Positions 1-8,484 of a stretch of DNA of 64,000 nucleotides are shown one piece after another. This DNA comes from Neoaliturus tenellus (taxonomy: Eukaryota > Arthropoda > Insecta > Hemiptera > Cicadellidae): assembly GCA_030545055.2 (NCBI GenBank), contig CM061536.1, positions 29,763,751 to 29,827,750 of the forward strand, given 5' to 3'. The notes under the pieces were generated by a model that ran no database searches, had not been told where the DNA came from, and saw only the letters and a list, made by a program, of their open reading frames with translations. Position 1 is the stretch's first letter, and each line of letters begins with the position of its first letter. The position numbers and the translations under genes were made by a program.

Positions 1-1004
1 ATACTAACTTTAGCATCAAGGCCTAACCCTGTATCAGGCATACTTACTGCCATTGAGGGTATATCGAGTCCAAACAGCACAAAACATTTACCAATTGTGT
101 AGGCTAATTGTAACCTGGGTTGACGAAATGACGATGCAGCTTCCTCTCAGTCTAAAATGGCGACGGCAGGCCTAGTTGATCCACTTCGAGAATTCATTTA
201 AATATTTCTCCTATTTTCTACGGTTAAAACTGTGATTTGATGGGATTAAAATTATTCCTGTTACTTGATTAAACTAAAAAACTGTGTTCACTAAGTAAAA
301 AACCTATTTTAATGATTAAGATTACGATGAAATACGGAGCACCAAACACTTTTATCTTTGCTGTCGGCCATCTTGAAGGTAAAAAAAGGGGGGACAAGTG
401 GGACAAGGGGGGACAAGGGGGGACAAGTGGGGGACTGGACAATAGAAGATGTAGCGGCATTCAATCTTAGGACCTCATGTAAATCACTTGTTCAAAACTA
501 TCATCTCTTCATTGTTTATTATTATTATGTTCACGTAAATTCATCAATTCATTAATTACAAATCTTTTAAAGTCGATACAGTATTATGTAATTTCCGATC
601 CCTTTACGAACATTCGGGTCTGCTCCCCGATTAAGAGAGCAGTGGTGGCAGCGACTTACACCCAAGATGAGCGGATGGTAACAAGGTTACAAAACCTACT
701 ATTCAAAATTACAAATAACTAAAAGTCCATTTTAGAATCATGAAAATTCTCAATTCTGTAAAAAAATTCCATCAACCATTTTTCTAAAATCTTTTTAAAT
801 ATAGGATAGGACACAATATCCTGGAACTACATGGAAGCTTATTAAAAAGTCTAATACCTCTAAGTCTACGATGCTCTTTTGAGTTTTATTTAACCTAACA
901 AAATCTGCATCAATAATAATGTACTTCTAGTGTTGTATGCTTGTCTATCACCCCTGAGACTGAACGTTTGGAGATTTTGTTTGATACGAAGTAAAGAGTT
1001 AGTT
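1..1004. other. Host flank without recognisable gene
   Basis: No ORF here resembles a protein. The only structure I see is a short G-rich tandem stretch at about 386-437 built from GGGGGGACAAG-like units. The region runs up to the first Polinton-type inverted repeat. Confidence 0.5.
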
Positions 1005-1010
1005 GTGTGA

Positions 1011-1600
1011 AATTGTTGGTGCTGGGCCAGTTCAAGGTCACCTGAGGGATGACGTCATCGAGGTCAATGACCTCACCGATGACGTCATCGATGACGTCAA
1101 CGATGACGCAATCGATGACGTCATCGCCAATGACGTCATTTCTATGACGTCACACACATGACGTTGCAGAAATGACATGGCGATGACGTCATCACCCCTT
1201 ACGTCATCATTATGACGTCACCAACGCCAATAAAGGTCAAGGTCACGCCGAAACTTAAAATTTTTTGGCACTTTCGCTGTTTCTCGCACTACGCTCCGAG
1301 TTTCAGTCAGAGTCACCGTGACCTTGACGACTTGGAGCGAATATGCGAATAGTTTGTGTGAAACAGCAAAAGTGCCAAGTTAAACTTGAGTTGTGACATA
1401 ACCTTGCCTAAATAGTCAATCGGTATTCCCCCAGGTGACCCAGAACCAGCACAACACCAACAATTTGCATTATTGTGACCTTGAAAACTGAACAACAGAG
1501 TGCCGACACCGATGCTCACCCTACGACAGTCACCGAGCGACTGACCGTCCGGCCCCGAGTACTCTAGGTATATGGGAAGTGGTGGGGGGAATTTCAAGGT
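1011..1600. repeat. TIR-like left end of the truncated copy
   Basis: The segment matches the TIR of the intact element from the TCAAGGTCACCTGAGGG motif inward. It carries about eight perfect TGACGTCA octamers between 1050 and 1220, and an imperfect inverted pair (about 1011-1047 against 1431-1466) enclosing a second pair around 1268-1290 and 1360-1378. A TATA/Inr pair facing leftward is visible near 1567 and 1536, as in the intact TIRs. Confidence 0.7.
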
Positions 1601-1639
1601 CATCCAATCGGAGTTTTAAAAAGTCAAAGAGTAGAAAGA

Positions 1640-2020
1640 CTACTCTTGTGCTTCTTGAGCGATTTCATCAATGTGGAGAGCTTCGGTATGCCGATTCGAC
1701 CTGTACCGACATTCTGCTAAATAATGTTTGTAAAAGCCTTAGAAACAAGAGTTGCAATGTCTGCAGCTGGTTAGGTGTTTCAGTGGGAACTCGATGCATC
1801 GTTCAGGGCAACAAGTGTACATATGCCCTCTGATCTGTTAAACATGAAATGTCTTCAATTGTGGTTTCGGCTTCTCCCAAGACTTGCACTTACACATGCA
1901 TTGTGAAAAAGCATCACATTTACGACAAGCCAGTCCATCTACCACATGGACAGTCCATCACTGTCCTTAGGCCATGAAAAACATTTCTGTTCACAACAGA
2001 AGCTGAGTTCACTCTCCATG
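1640..2020 (-). pseudogene. Broken cysteine-rich accessory gene
   Basis: The minus strand aligns base for base with the intact Cys-rich gene at 7332-7700, including its start region near 2020, but an inserted repeat of the 'acatggacagtccatcac' kind near 1940-1960 and other changes remove the open frame. It has no continuous reading frame now. Function is unknown in both copies. Confidence 0.6.
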
Positions 2021-2142
2021 TTGCTGCGGTGAAGGCGCACGATGAAGTGATGCCGTAGTCAGTGAGAATGACGCTTAAATAAACTCAGGCAAGTGGAGGG
2101 GGAAATTTCAAGGTCATCCAAATTGTGTTTTAAAAAAGAGGT

Positions 2143-2649
2143 CTAGTCGTCCTCCTCGTCTGTAGTACTTGGAGAGATATCCGACGGAGAATGAGAGTCG
2201 TCAAAATCCGGCATGGTTGCTCTCCAGATCCAAGATATATCCAATGTAAAACGAAGGCCGGGATCTCGCACCATCAAGTCTTTTAATCTATTAAAGACCA
2301 TTTCCACCTTGCCCAATGTGTCAATAATTAACACCTAATGCGTCGGCTCAATATAATCTGTAGTCGAGTCTGCTTCACATACAGCTATATCCTCCGGTGC
2401 TATTGGAGTGTACAGATGTGTGAAATCTCCTGGATGGGGCTGGCTGGAAGTAGAAGGCTCTGGGCAGATCCCGGTCGCATCAAAATCCAAGTCCATCCTA
2501 AATCTGATGGTTGGGTTGTTGATGAATACATCTCTTACTTTTCGATACACCGTCTGCGCTTCTGTTGTATCTTGCTAATGAACGGTCCACCGTATCGGCC
2601 AATCTTCGTCCATAGTGGAGGTGACTTGAGAAACAGTCCTATGCGCCAT
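2143..2649 (-). pseudogene. Double DSTT-module accessory gene with in-frame stops
   Basis: This is the counterpart of the intact gene at 7819-8322. The frame runs from an ATG at 2649 in the same Kozak-like context, but it is interrupted by a TAG at 2335-2337 (where the intact gene has the conserved Trp of the second module) and by another stop just upstream of 2550. Two repeated modules, a Ser-rich stretch and an acidic tail are still recognisable. No frameshift is needed to follow it, which suggests decay by point mutation. Confidence 0.7.
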
Positions 2650-2783
2650 GGTTGCTAAGCAAGGAATGAGATGAGCCGCAGACTGTTTTAACAGTATTGA
2701 GAAGTAGAGGGGGTAGACCTAATCATTGTGGAGGGGGAAATTTCAAGGTCATCCAAATTCGGTTTTTAAAAAAGGAAAGAAGG

Positions 2784-3107
2784 TCACACTCCATTAGCCT
2801 TGTTGCCCATGTCTTCTCCCACGTCAGATTCAGCCGATGGGTAGATGGGTGATACCGCTGAATACTGCGGTGAGGACTGTGGTGAGTACTGCGGTGAGTG
2901 CTGGCCGTGGTCTTGCTGCATTCTAACGTCTGACCAGTCATAGTCCAATGTCATTTGTAGTTTTATCCCAGGGTTTTCGCTGAGTATAGCTTTCATCCTT
3001 TCACACATGGCTTCTAAATAGTGAATACTGTCGATTGTTAGTCTCCAACCTGTACTTGAACCAACATCAGTGGTAGAGTCAGCCTGGGCGATGGTGTTGT
3101 CCGACAT
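2784..3107 (-). CDS. Single DSTT-module accessory protein (truncated copy)
   Basis: An intact 107-residue frame starting at ATG 3107 in an ACATGG context. The N-terminus has the ADSTTD motif, followed by one Trp-led beta-alpha-beta-like module (about residues 20-60) that ends in YDWS. The C-terminus is rich in Ser, Pro, Tyr and Gln (HSPQYSPQSSPQYS), then acidic. It is the ortholog of 8485-8796 in the intact element. No known domain is recognised and the function is unknown. It survives intact although three neighbours have decayed. Confidence 0.6.
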   Translation of the reverse strand: MSDNTIAQADSTTDVGSSTGWRLTIDSIHYLEAMCERMKAILSENPGIKLQMTLDYDWSDVRMQQDHGQHSPQYSPQSSPQYSAVSPIYPSAESDVGEDMGNKANGV

Positions 3108-3236
3108 GGTTGCCTGCCAAATGAGGAATGATGCTTTATCTAAGAGTTATGCCGGTATATGAAAATGGTGTGGGGAAGTGGTGGAGTAGTGGAGGAAGTT
3201 TCAAGGTCATCCAAATGGAGTTTTAAAAAAGAAACC

Positions 3237-3532
3237 CTACAAAGTAACATTGAAACTTTCCAACTGATGGTGGTGAGCATTTTCTTCCATCACATTACCG
3301 ACGCATGTAACTATGCCGTAAAGTATGAATAATACAACCATAATCAAGCCAAACAACAAAAAGTAGTCGTTCAATATCATAATATTTTCAGAGTGGATCT
3401 GTTTTCTTCTTATCTCCCTCTCTTGCATCCTCTTCTCCAACTCGTGTACAAGTCACAGCAGGCGTGAGGACATCTTCCATGTGTTCCTTTAGCTTCTCCT
3501 TCAAACACGGGTGGTGTTGGTAGGCCCGGCAT
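3237..3532 (-). pseudogene. Frameshifted single-span membrane protein gene
   Basis: This is the counterpart of the intact gene at 8929-9192. The transmembrane half (a hydrophobic run of about 22 residues ending in YGIVTCVG) is open, but relative to the intact gene one base is missing near 3445-3452 and about 35 extra bases lie near 3480-3515. The N-terminal part is therefore out of frame with the membrane segment. Confidence 0.65.
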
Positions 3533-3797
3533 TGTTGATGTTGTAGGTTCAGCTGTTGAAGATGGAATGAGGTATCCAATTGTAGTGTGTCATGTATATC
3601 GACAGCTAAATGGTGGGGGTAGCAAAGCAGTGGAGGGGGAAGTTTCAAGGTCATTCAAATTGTGTTAAAAAAATCCTATCTAGTTACTGAGCACATATGT
3701 CAGTAACAAGATGGTGTTTTTTGCTATTTTACATCTTAAATATAATAAAGAAATAAACATATTCTACAATGGTAAGAATAAAGTAGACAACTGCTCG

Positions 3798-4049
3798 TCA
3801 ACTGAAGTAATCCAAGGTCTGGCTCGCCTCAGTCTTCATAGACGCTGGTGAGGAAGCCGCCGGAGAAGATGAATGTTCAGGCTCTTCTTTTGGGTGTCGA
3901 AGGTTCCGAATATTGCAAGCGTAGACTTGTACGTTTAGACGGTAGCCTCGTGCCACCATCAGCTGCAACTCCTTATACAAGTCATTTAGCTCCTGCTGAG
4001 TTTTAATTGTGACCTCCTCATAGCTAGCACAACTTACATTAAGAGACAT
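3798..4049 (-). CDS. Small beta-alpha-beta-like accessory protein (truncated copy)
   Basis: An intact 83-residue frame from the ATG at 4049 that matches the start used in the intact copy (9706). The sequence VTIKTQQELNDLYKELQ suggests strand-helix, followed by a second strand, then a Pro/Ser/Glu-rich tail ending in DYFS. It is nearly identical to the gene at 9458-9706. The function is unknown. A weak TATA-like sequence lies upstream near 4108-4116 on the minus strand. Confidence 0.6.
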   Translation of the reverse strand: MSLNVSCASYEEVTIKTQQELNDLYKELQLMVARGYRLNVQVYACNIRNLRHPKEEPEHSSSPAASSPASMKTEASQTLDYFS

Positions 4050-4127
4050 CTTGATGTTGTATGTGTGACTGTCAGAGTTGAAATGAAGATGAGGCACAGC
4101 GCTTGGGGGTACTATAAAAAACTGGCG

Positions 4128-4558
4128 GGGTTAAAATTGGTGAGGGTATAGAAGCTGCAATTAAACCGTTCTAAACCTTTTCCATTGATACAACGAAACC
4201 AAACAAATAGCACAGGTGTCCTTGATGTTTTCAAACTTAAACACTGGTGCTACAAAACCAAACTGTTTCACACCTCCATCCAGTACGAATAGTCGAACGT
4301 CTCCTATAGTAGCGTTACCACAGGGTCTACAAAACTTGACTAAAATATCTATACCATTGAATCATTGAATCTATACCAAGAGTATTCCGAGTAGTCTCTA
4401 TTCTGAGTCTTATAGTCTTTTAAATCTTGCTTTATCGTTATTGGGATATTATTTTGTAAGCTAGTCTGGAACAAAGATGTGTGAGTTATAACTCGTTGTA
4501 AGCAAAGCTCGTAAAAGGTGCTCATCGTTTTCTAGGTGGCGACAGACTGACCGTGTTT
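4128..4558. other. Extra ~430-bp segment in the truncated copy
   Basis: Similarity to the intact element is continuous on both sides (intact 9770-9790) but absent here. I see no clear inverted ends, target duplication or coding frame. It is either an insertion into this copy or sequence lost from the intact one. Confidence 0.5.
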
Positions 4559-4653
4559 GCATCCAAGCAGGTTTGACTTTTAGTGCGGTAGTGGGGGGTA
4601 AATGTGAAATGCAAAGGGCAAAGGTAAAGGTCACCCGCGAAGTTAAAAAAAAA

Positions 4654-4701
4654 ATGCAACGTATCAATATGTGAAAAACATCACATATTGATATGTTGCA
4701 T
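4654..4701. terminator. Hairpin flanked by A- and T-runs
   Basis: Inverted arms of 21 bp (4654-4674 and 4681-4701) with a 6-nt loop and a two-base mismatch, flanked by A10 and T5. It corresponds to the perfect hairpin at 9888-9935 and sits between two convergent gene-scale units on the minus strand, so it may act as a 3'-end signal. Confidence 0.5.
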
Positions 4702-4789
4702 TTTTGTTCTTTTTTGTCTTTTGTGGTTTATTTATTAATAAAACATTACAATAAAATATTTACAACAGTAAAACTTACTTCTGATCATA

Positions 4790-6005
4790 CTTCTGAATAA
4801 ACATGAAACATATGGTATTCGGGGAACTTCTTTTAAGTGGATTAAATCCTACCTTGAAAGAAGAACCCAACAAGAATTGATAGAAAATAAAGTGTTCGGT
4901 AGAGAAAATATAGCATATTATGGTGTTCCTCAAGGCTCAATCCTTGGCCCCGTTTTGTTTTTGATTTATGTAAACAATTTAGATGAAATAATAAATGTTG
5001 AACAAATCACACAATGTGCTGATGATACAACTCTCAGTTTTACAGCTGATTCAACTGAAAATATAGAGAGTGTATCTTTCACACAGGTCAATTGTTGTGT
5101 CCAGTTAAATGATTCAAAATCAAACTACATAAATTTTAATTTAAGTAATATAGATGAAAGCAAAAACCCAGTAATTATGATAAATGAACACATTTTGGAA
5201 CAAGTCAAGTGCGTAGAATTCCTGGGTTTAAACATAGAACAAAAGTTAACTTGGGAACATCATATTGAATATGTCTGTAGGAAAATTTCTTCGGGAATAT
5301 TTCTTATGCGTAGACTTTCAGAATATTATGGAACAAAAATTTTAAAAACATCTTACTATGGCATAATTTAGCCACATTTATCCTATGGATTACCTATATG
5401 GGATGCTTGTGCTGATTGCAAATTTTCTAGGACATTTATTCTACAAAAGAAATGTATGTACGAACCATAGCAAAGATAGGCAGAAGAGATTCGTGCCGAC
5501 CAGCCTTTCGTAGTATGGAAATTTTAACATTAACAGGTTTATATTTTATCAGACAATTAAGTTTTTTTCTAACAAAATGCGACTCAAAATTCGGCACACA
5601 TTTTCATAAGTATAATACTAGAAAAAAATTATTCATAACTGATTTCCACAGACTCGAAAATTACCATAAGTTGCCATGTTACGCGGGAGCTAAACTGTTT
5701 AACCATCTCCCTGAAAGAATAAGAAATATTAAAGATATCAAACTATTTTGCAAAAAACTAAGAGAATAATTTAATAAATAATGTTTTTTATAGTGAGTTT
5801 ATAAATCATACCCATGCAAACACCTGCTGGGAAACTTAGAATTAAATTGATAGTTTTATAGCCTAAATAAAATACACTTTGCCGAATCATTTTATGGGTT
5901 TTAATTAACTGGTGGCTCTATCTGTTTAGGGCTGCAAAAAGTCAACACAACATGTAACTATTGTATCTGACTGTCCTAATAAATAAATAAATAAATAAAT
6001 AAAAA
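4790..6005 (+). mobile_element. 5'-truncated, decayed non-LTR retrotransposon
   Basis: The plus strand encodes reverse transcriptase blocks: the GVPQGSILGPVLFLIY motif at about 4920-4975 and a (C)ADD catalytic box (QCADDTTLSF) at about 5015-5045. The downstream part of the same protein follows at 5452-5769. The frame is broken by a TAG at 5369-5371 and a frame change near 5448. The element ends in an AATA/TAAA repeat tail at about 5979-6003, typical of LINEs. Its 5' end abuts the truncated Polinton copy, so its insertion or an associated deletion may have removed the rest of that copy. The clade is most like Jockey/CR1-type, but I am not certain. Confidence 0.75.
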
Positions 6006-6284
6006 TTATGAAAACCCCTAAAAGTAAAAAAAATTGGTAAAACTAATAATGTAATTTTCACATTTCATTTTAACCAATTTCCAAATTTACTTATAAACAC
6101 TTAACAATTATTATTGAAGAAATCCTGTTTTAAACTGTTATAAATATTAACTTAGGTAATATGTTTATTTCACATTAATTTTATATTAAAAATATAAAAA
6201 GCAAATATCAAACATAAGATAATTGTTAACACCAACTTTTTTTAACAACCCCCGACAAACTTTCAATTTGGATATGGTTGCTTT
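6006..6284. other. AT-rich spacer
   Basis: Nothing recognisable apart from AT-rich host sequence between the LINE tail and a dispersed repeat. Confidence 0.4.
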
Positions 6285-6469
6285 AAGTTTGGGACAACTT
6301 CTTAACTTTGACTTACAAACTTTGCAAGTGTACCAGCGAAGGTCGAGTTTTAAAAGTATAAGTAGTAAATAAATTCCTTAGTTTTCATAGTTCAAATAAA
6401 TATATCATGAGGTTAGAGTGCTAGGACAGTAAGTGAGAGGTCGTTTCTTCAATTCAGAGCCCGGATATT
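6285..6469 (+). repeat. Dispersed repeat interrupted by the Polinton
   Basis: This segment resembles 56885-57062 (shared landmarks: GACTTAC, CAAGTG.ACCAG.GAA, GTAGTAAATA, then a GACAG...GTAAG.GA stretch). The similarity resumes after the right target duplication (27562-27600 against 57063-57105). The copy at 57 kb contains GGTTCAAATCC, which resembles a tRNA-gene B box, so a SINE is possible. The similarity is old, roughly two-thirds identity by eye. Confidence 0.45.
6464..6469. repeat. Left 6-bp target site duplication (GATATT)
   Basis: GATATT immediately precedes the element's first base. An identical hexamer follows the last base at 27562-27567. Polinton integrases characteristically make 6-bp duplications. 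Confidence 0.9.
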
Positions 6470-6479
6470 AGTAGTGGAA

Positions 6480-6887
6480 AAAGGGGGCTGCTGGCTCACT
6501 TCAAGGTCACCTGAGGGATGACGTCATCGAGGTCAATGACCTCACCGATGACGTCATCACCAATTACGTCATTCTGTGACGTCACACCCATGACGTTGCA
6601 GAAATGACGTGGCGATGACGTCACCACCCCTTACGTCACCAAGATGACGTCATCGATGTCACAAAAGGTCAAGGCCACGCTGAAACCTAAAAATTTCCGG
6701 CACTTTTGCTGTTTCTCACACTACGCTCCGAGTTTCAGTCAGGTTCCCATGACCTTGACGACTTGGAGCGAAATTAGACAAGAAACAGCAAAAGTGCCGA
6801 GGAAACTGCAAGTTTGCGACGTGACTCTGCCTAAACCGTCATGTGACACCGCTCGGGTGACCTTGAAGTGAGCCAGCAGCCCCCTTT
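6480..6887. repeat. Nested ~400-bp palindrome within the left TIR
   Basis: An outer 32-bp perfect inverted pair (6480-6511 and 6856-6887) encloses an inner 19-bp perfect pair (6698-6716 and 6781-6799), with further short inverted segments inside. A single strand could fold into a branched hairpin. The right TIR and the truncated copy show the same plan with imperfect arms. Confidence 0.85.
6519..6652. promoter_or_regulatory. Array of CRE octamers in the left TIR
   Basis: Perfect TGACGTCA occurs at 6519-6526, 6549-6556, 6577-6584, 6616-6623 and 6645-6652, with several one-off variants (TTACGTCA, TGACGTGG). This octamer is the cAMP-response element bound by CREB/ATF-family bZIP proteins. Binding is inferred from the motif only. 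Confidence 0.7.
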
Positions 6888-6929
6888 AGACCAGTACTAC
6901 AACCGCGATGTGCACCCCACGACAGACAC

Positions 6930-6971
6930 CGAGCGACTGACTGTCCAGCCCCGCGCACTCTAGGTATATGG
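6930..6971 (-). promoter_or_regulatory. Outward-facing TATA/Inr core promoter, left TIR
   Basis: On the minus strand a CATATACC TATA-like box (6963-6970) is followed 30 nt later by TCAGT (6936-6940), the arthropod initiator, at canonical spacing. Transcription would run toward the outer end of the element, through the nested palindrome. Confidence 0.55.
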
Positions 6972-7023
6972 GAAGTGGTGGGGGGAACTGCGATGACCTT
7001 GGGAAACTTGAAAATGTCAAGCC

Positions 7024-7048
7024 AGGTAGCACCGTTTTGGTGCTACCT
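7024..7048. repeat. Perfect 10-bp stem-loop in the TIR
   Basis: AGGTAGCACC, a 5-nt GTTTT loop, then GGTGCTACCT. The right TIR has the same stem at 26954-26978. It lies at the inner side of both TIRs. Confidence 0.8.
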
Positions 7049-7225
7049 TAAATTTACATGTTAAAGTGTGATGACCTTGAGGTTGACTGTGAACCTGGGA
7101 CTTAGGATTGTCTTTAACAGCTTGACGTTTTTGCCAGAGTTTAAGTGTGGTGACCTTGAACTAGTTAAAATCAAAACTGCACAGCAGACTGCACAACACG
7201 GATGTGCACCCTACGACAGCCGCCG

Positions 7226-7264
7226 AGCGACTGACCTCCAGGCTCTGCGTACTCTAGATATATG
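7226..7264 (-). promoter_or_regulatory. Second outward TATA/Inr promoter
   Basis: This duplicates the TIR promoter just inside the TIR: CATATATC near 7257-7264 and TCAGTCGC at 7226-7235, again 30 nt apart. No ORF of note lies downstream on the minus strand before the TIR, so the product would be noncoding or read out of the element. Confidence 0.5.
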
Positions 7265-7284
7265 GGGAAGTGGTGGGGGAAATT

Positions 7285-7315
7285 TCAAGGTCATTCAAAC
7301 GGAGTTTTAAAAAAG
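7285..7315 (-). promoter_or_regulatory. Intergenic module: TCAAGGTCA, C-rich box, A/T-run
   Basis: TCAAGGTCA at 7285-7293, flanked by GTGGGGGAAAT on one side and by a spaced GTTTTAAAAAA on the other. This is the first of the recurring modules. Read on the minus strand it follows the stop of the Cys-rich gene. Confidence 0.6.
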
Positions 7316-7331
7316 TCAAAGAGTAGAAAGA

Positions 7332-7700
7332 CTACTCTTGTGAGTCTATAGCGATTTCATTGATAGTAAGTGCTTCAGTATGCCAAGTTGATCTGTACTG
7401 ACACGCTCCTAAATAATGTTTGCAAAAACCTGCAAAATGATTGTTGCACAATTTGCAGCCAGTTAGCTGTTTTAGTGTGAATTCAATGCAACGTTCAGGG
7501 CAACAAGTGTACTTATGCCCTCTCATCTGGTACACATGGAATGTCTTCAACTCTGGTTTCGGCTTCTTCCAAGACTTGCACTTACACATGCATTGACCAA
7601 AAGCTTCACATTTTCTACACGCCAGACCATCCACCACATCAATGTCATTCGGCCATGAAAAACATTTTTGTTCGCAACAGTAGTTGAGTTGACTCTCCAT
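7332..7700 (-). CDS. Cysteine-rich accessory protein
   Basis: A 122-residue protein starting at ATG 7700. It has 15 cysteines, mostly in pairs or C-x2-C/C-x-C spacings (CC at 8-9, C-x2-C near 27-30, CMCKC near 36-40, CC near 66, C-x2-C near 82-85), plus several histidines. That pattern suggests a compact zinc-binding fold. There is no signal peptide or membrane segment, so a secreted disulfide-rich protein is less likely. I do not recognise the family. A TATTTAAG sequence lies about 55 nt upstream. It is the gene nearest the left TIR, and the truncated copy has a decayed ortholog at 1640-2020. Confidence 0.7.
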   Translation of the reverse strand: MESQLNYCCEQKCFSWPNDIDVVDGLACRKCEAFGQCMCKCKSWKKPKPELKTFHVYQMRGHKYTCCPERCIEFTLKQLTGCKLCNNHFAGFCKHYLGACQYRSTWHTEALTINEIAIDSQE

Positions 7701-7783
7701 GTTGCTAGGGTGAAGGTGCGCGATGAAATGATGCTGTAGTCAGTGAGAGTGCACCTTAAATAAACTCAGTGGAGGGGGAAAGG

Positions 7784-7812
7784 TCAAGGTCATTCAAACG
7801 GAGTTTTAAAAA
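7784..7812 (-). promoter_or_regulatory. Intergenic module upstream of the Cys-rich gene
   Basis: TCAAGGTCA at 7784-7792, preceded by GTGGAGGGGGAAAGG and followed by GGAGTTTTAAAAAAG. On the minus strand it lies just after the stop at 7819 and before the TATA-like sequence of the Cys-rich gene. Confidence 0.6.
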
Positions 7813-7818
7813 AGATGA

Positions 7819-8322
7819 CTAGTCGTCCTCCTCCTCCTCCTCGTCCGTCGTACGTGAAGAGCTGTCAGACGAAGAGCTCCGCGCAGGTGCTCCCCAGATG
7901 AAATGTATGTCTATTTGAAAGCGCAGGCCGGGATCTTGTACTATCAACTCCTTTAATCTATTACATACCAATTCCACTTTGTAAACATTGTTAATAATCA
8001 ACACCCAAGGCTTTGGCTGAACATAACGTGTAGTTGAGTCAGCCTTGCAGACAGTTACATCTTCCGGTGATATTGGAGTGTATAAATGTGTAAAATCTCG
8101 TTGCTGAGGCTGGCTTGAAGTTGAAGGTTCTGTGCCGACCCTGGTTGCATCAAAATTCAAATTCATTCTACATTTAAGAGGTCCAGGGTTCCCGTTGAAT
8201 ACATAGAGTAATTTTTGATACAAGACTTCCACTTCTGTCGCATCTTGTAAATGAACAGTCCACCGCAAGGGAAATGCTTCGTCTGTAGTGGAGTCAACTT
8301 GAGAAAGAATCCTGTCCGCCAT
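7819..8322 (-). CDS. Accessory protein with two DSTT-Trp modules
   Basis: I place the start at ATG 8322 (perfect ACCATGG context, MADRILSQ, matching the MADNTISQ start of the paralog) rather than the ATG at 8367, giving 167 residues. Two copies of a ~75-residue module are visible. Each has VDSTT or ADSTT, then Trp, a short hydrophobic strand, an amphipathic helix with E-x6-K/R, then D/N-P-G and a second strand. The tail is Ser-rich and ends in an acidic run of Asp/Glu. No known domain is recognised. The acidic tail and lack of membrane segments suggest a nuclear or cytosolic regulatory protein, which is inference only. Confidence 0.7.
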   Translation of the reverse strand: MADRILSQVDSTTDEAFPLRWTVHLQDATEVEVLYQKLLYVFNGNPGPLKCRMNLNFDATRVGTEPSTSSQPQQRDFTHLYTPISPEDVTVCKADSTTRYVQPKPWVLIINNVYKVELVCNRLKELIVQDPGLRFQIDIHFIWGAPARSSSSDSSSRTTDEEEEEDD

Positions 8323-8391
8323 GGTAGCTAAGCAAGGAATGAGGTGAGCTGCAGTCAGTTGTAACATTATCGAAAAGTAGAGGGAAAAATT

Positions 8392-8475
8392 TCAAGGTCA
8401 TTCAAATTGGGTTTTAAAAAAGGAAGGAGTGGAGGGGGAAAGTTCAAGGTCATCCAAATTGAGTTTTAAAAAAAG
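8392..8475 (-). promoter_or_regulatory. Two adjacent intergenic modules
   Basis: TCAAGGTCA occurs twice, at 8392-8400 and 8444-8452, each followed by a GTTTTAAAAAA run. The second has the GTGGAGGGGGAAAG box. A tandem duplication of the module between the two DSTT-module genes. Confidence 0.6.
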
Positions 8476-8484
8476 GAAAGAAGG

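Larger units (their letters stand above)
1005..4778 (-). mobile_element. Truncated, decayed second Maverick/Polinton copy
   Basis: This stretch is collinear with 6470-10023 of the intact element. It has a CRE-rich palindromic TIR-like end, then degenerate or intact versions of the five accessory genes in the same order and strand, then the same hairpin near the end. Similarity stops at about 4778, just past the position that corresponds to the 3' side of the next gene (10028-10390 in the intact copy), and LINE sequence begins within a few bases. Everything from that gene to the right TIR is missing. The outer end differs from the intact element, so this is a related but distinct lineage. About 430 bp near 4128-4558 have no counterpart in the intact copy. 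The exact left boundary is uncertain. Confidence 0.75.
6470..7080. repeat. Left terminal inverted repeat
   Basis: About 611 bp, matched in reverse complement by 26922-27561. It contains, from outside in: an outer palindrome arm, five CRE octamers, an inner palindrome, the second outer arm, a TATA/Inr promoter pointing outward, a 10-bp stem-loop at 7024-7048 and a TGACCTTGA site. The two TIRs differ mainly in the number of CRE-bearing units. Confidence 0.92.
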
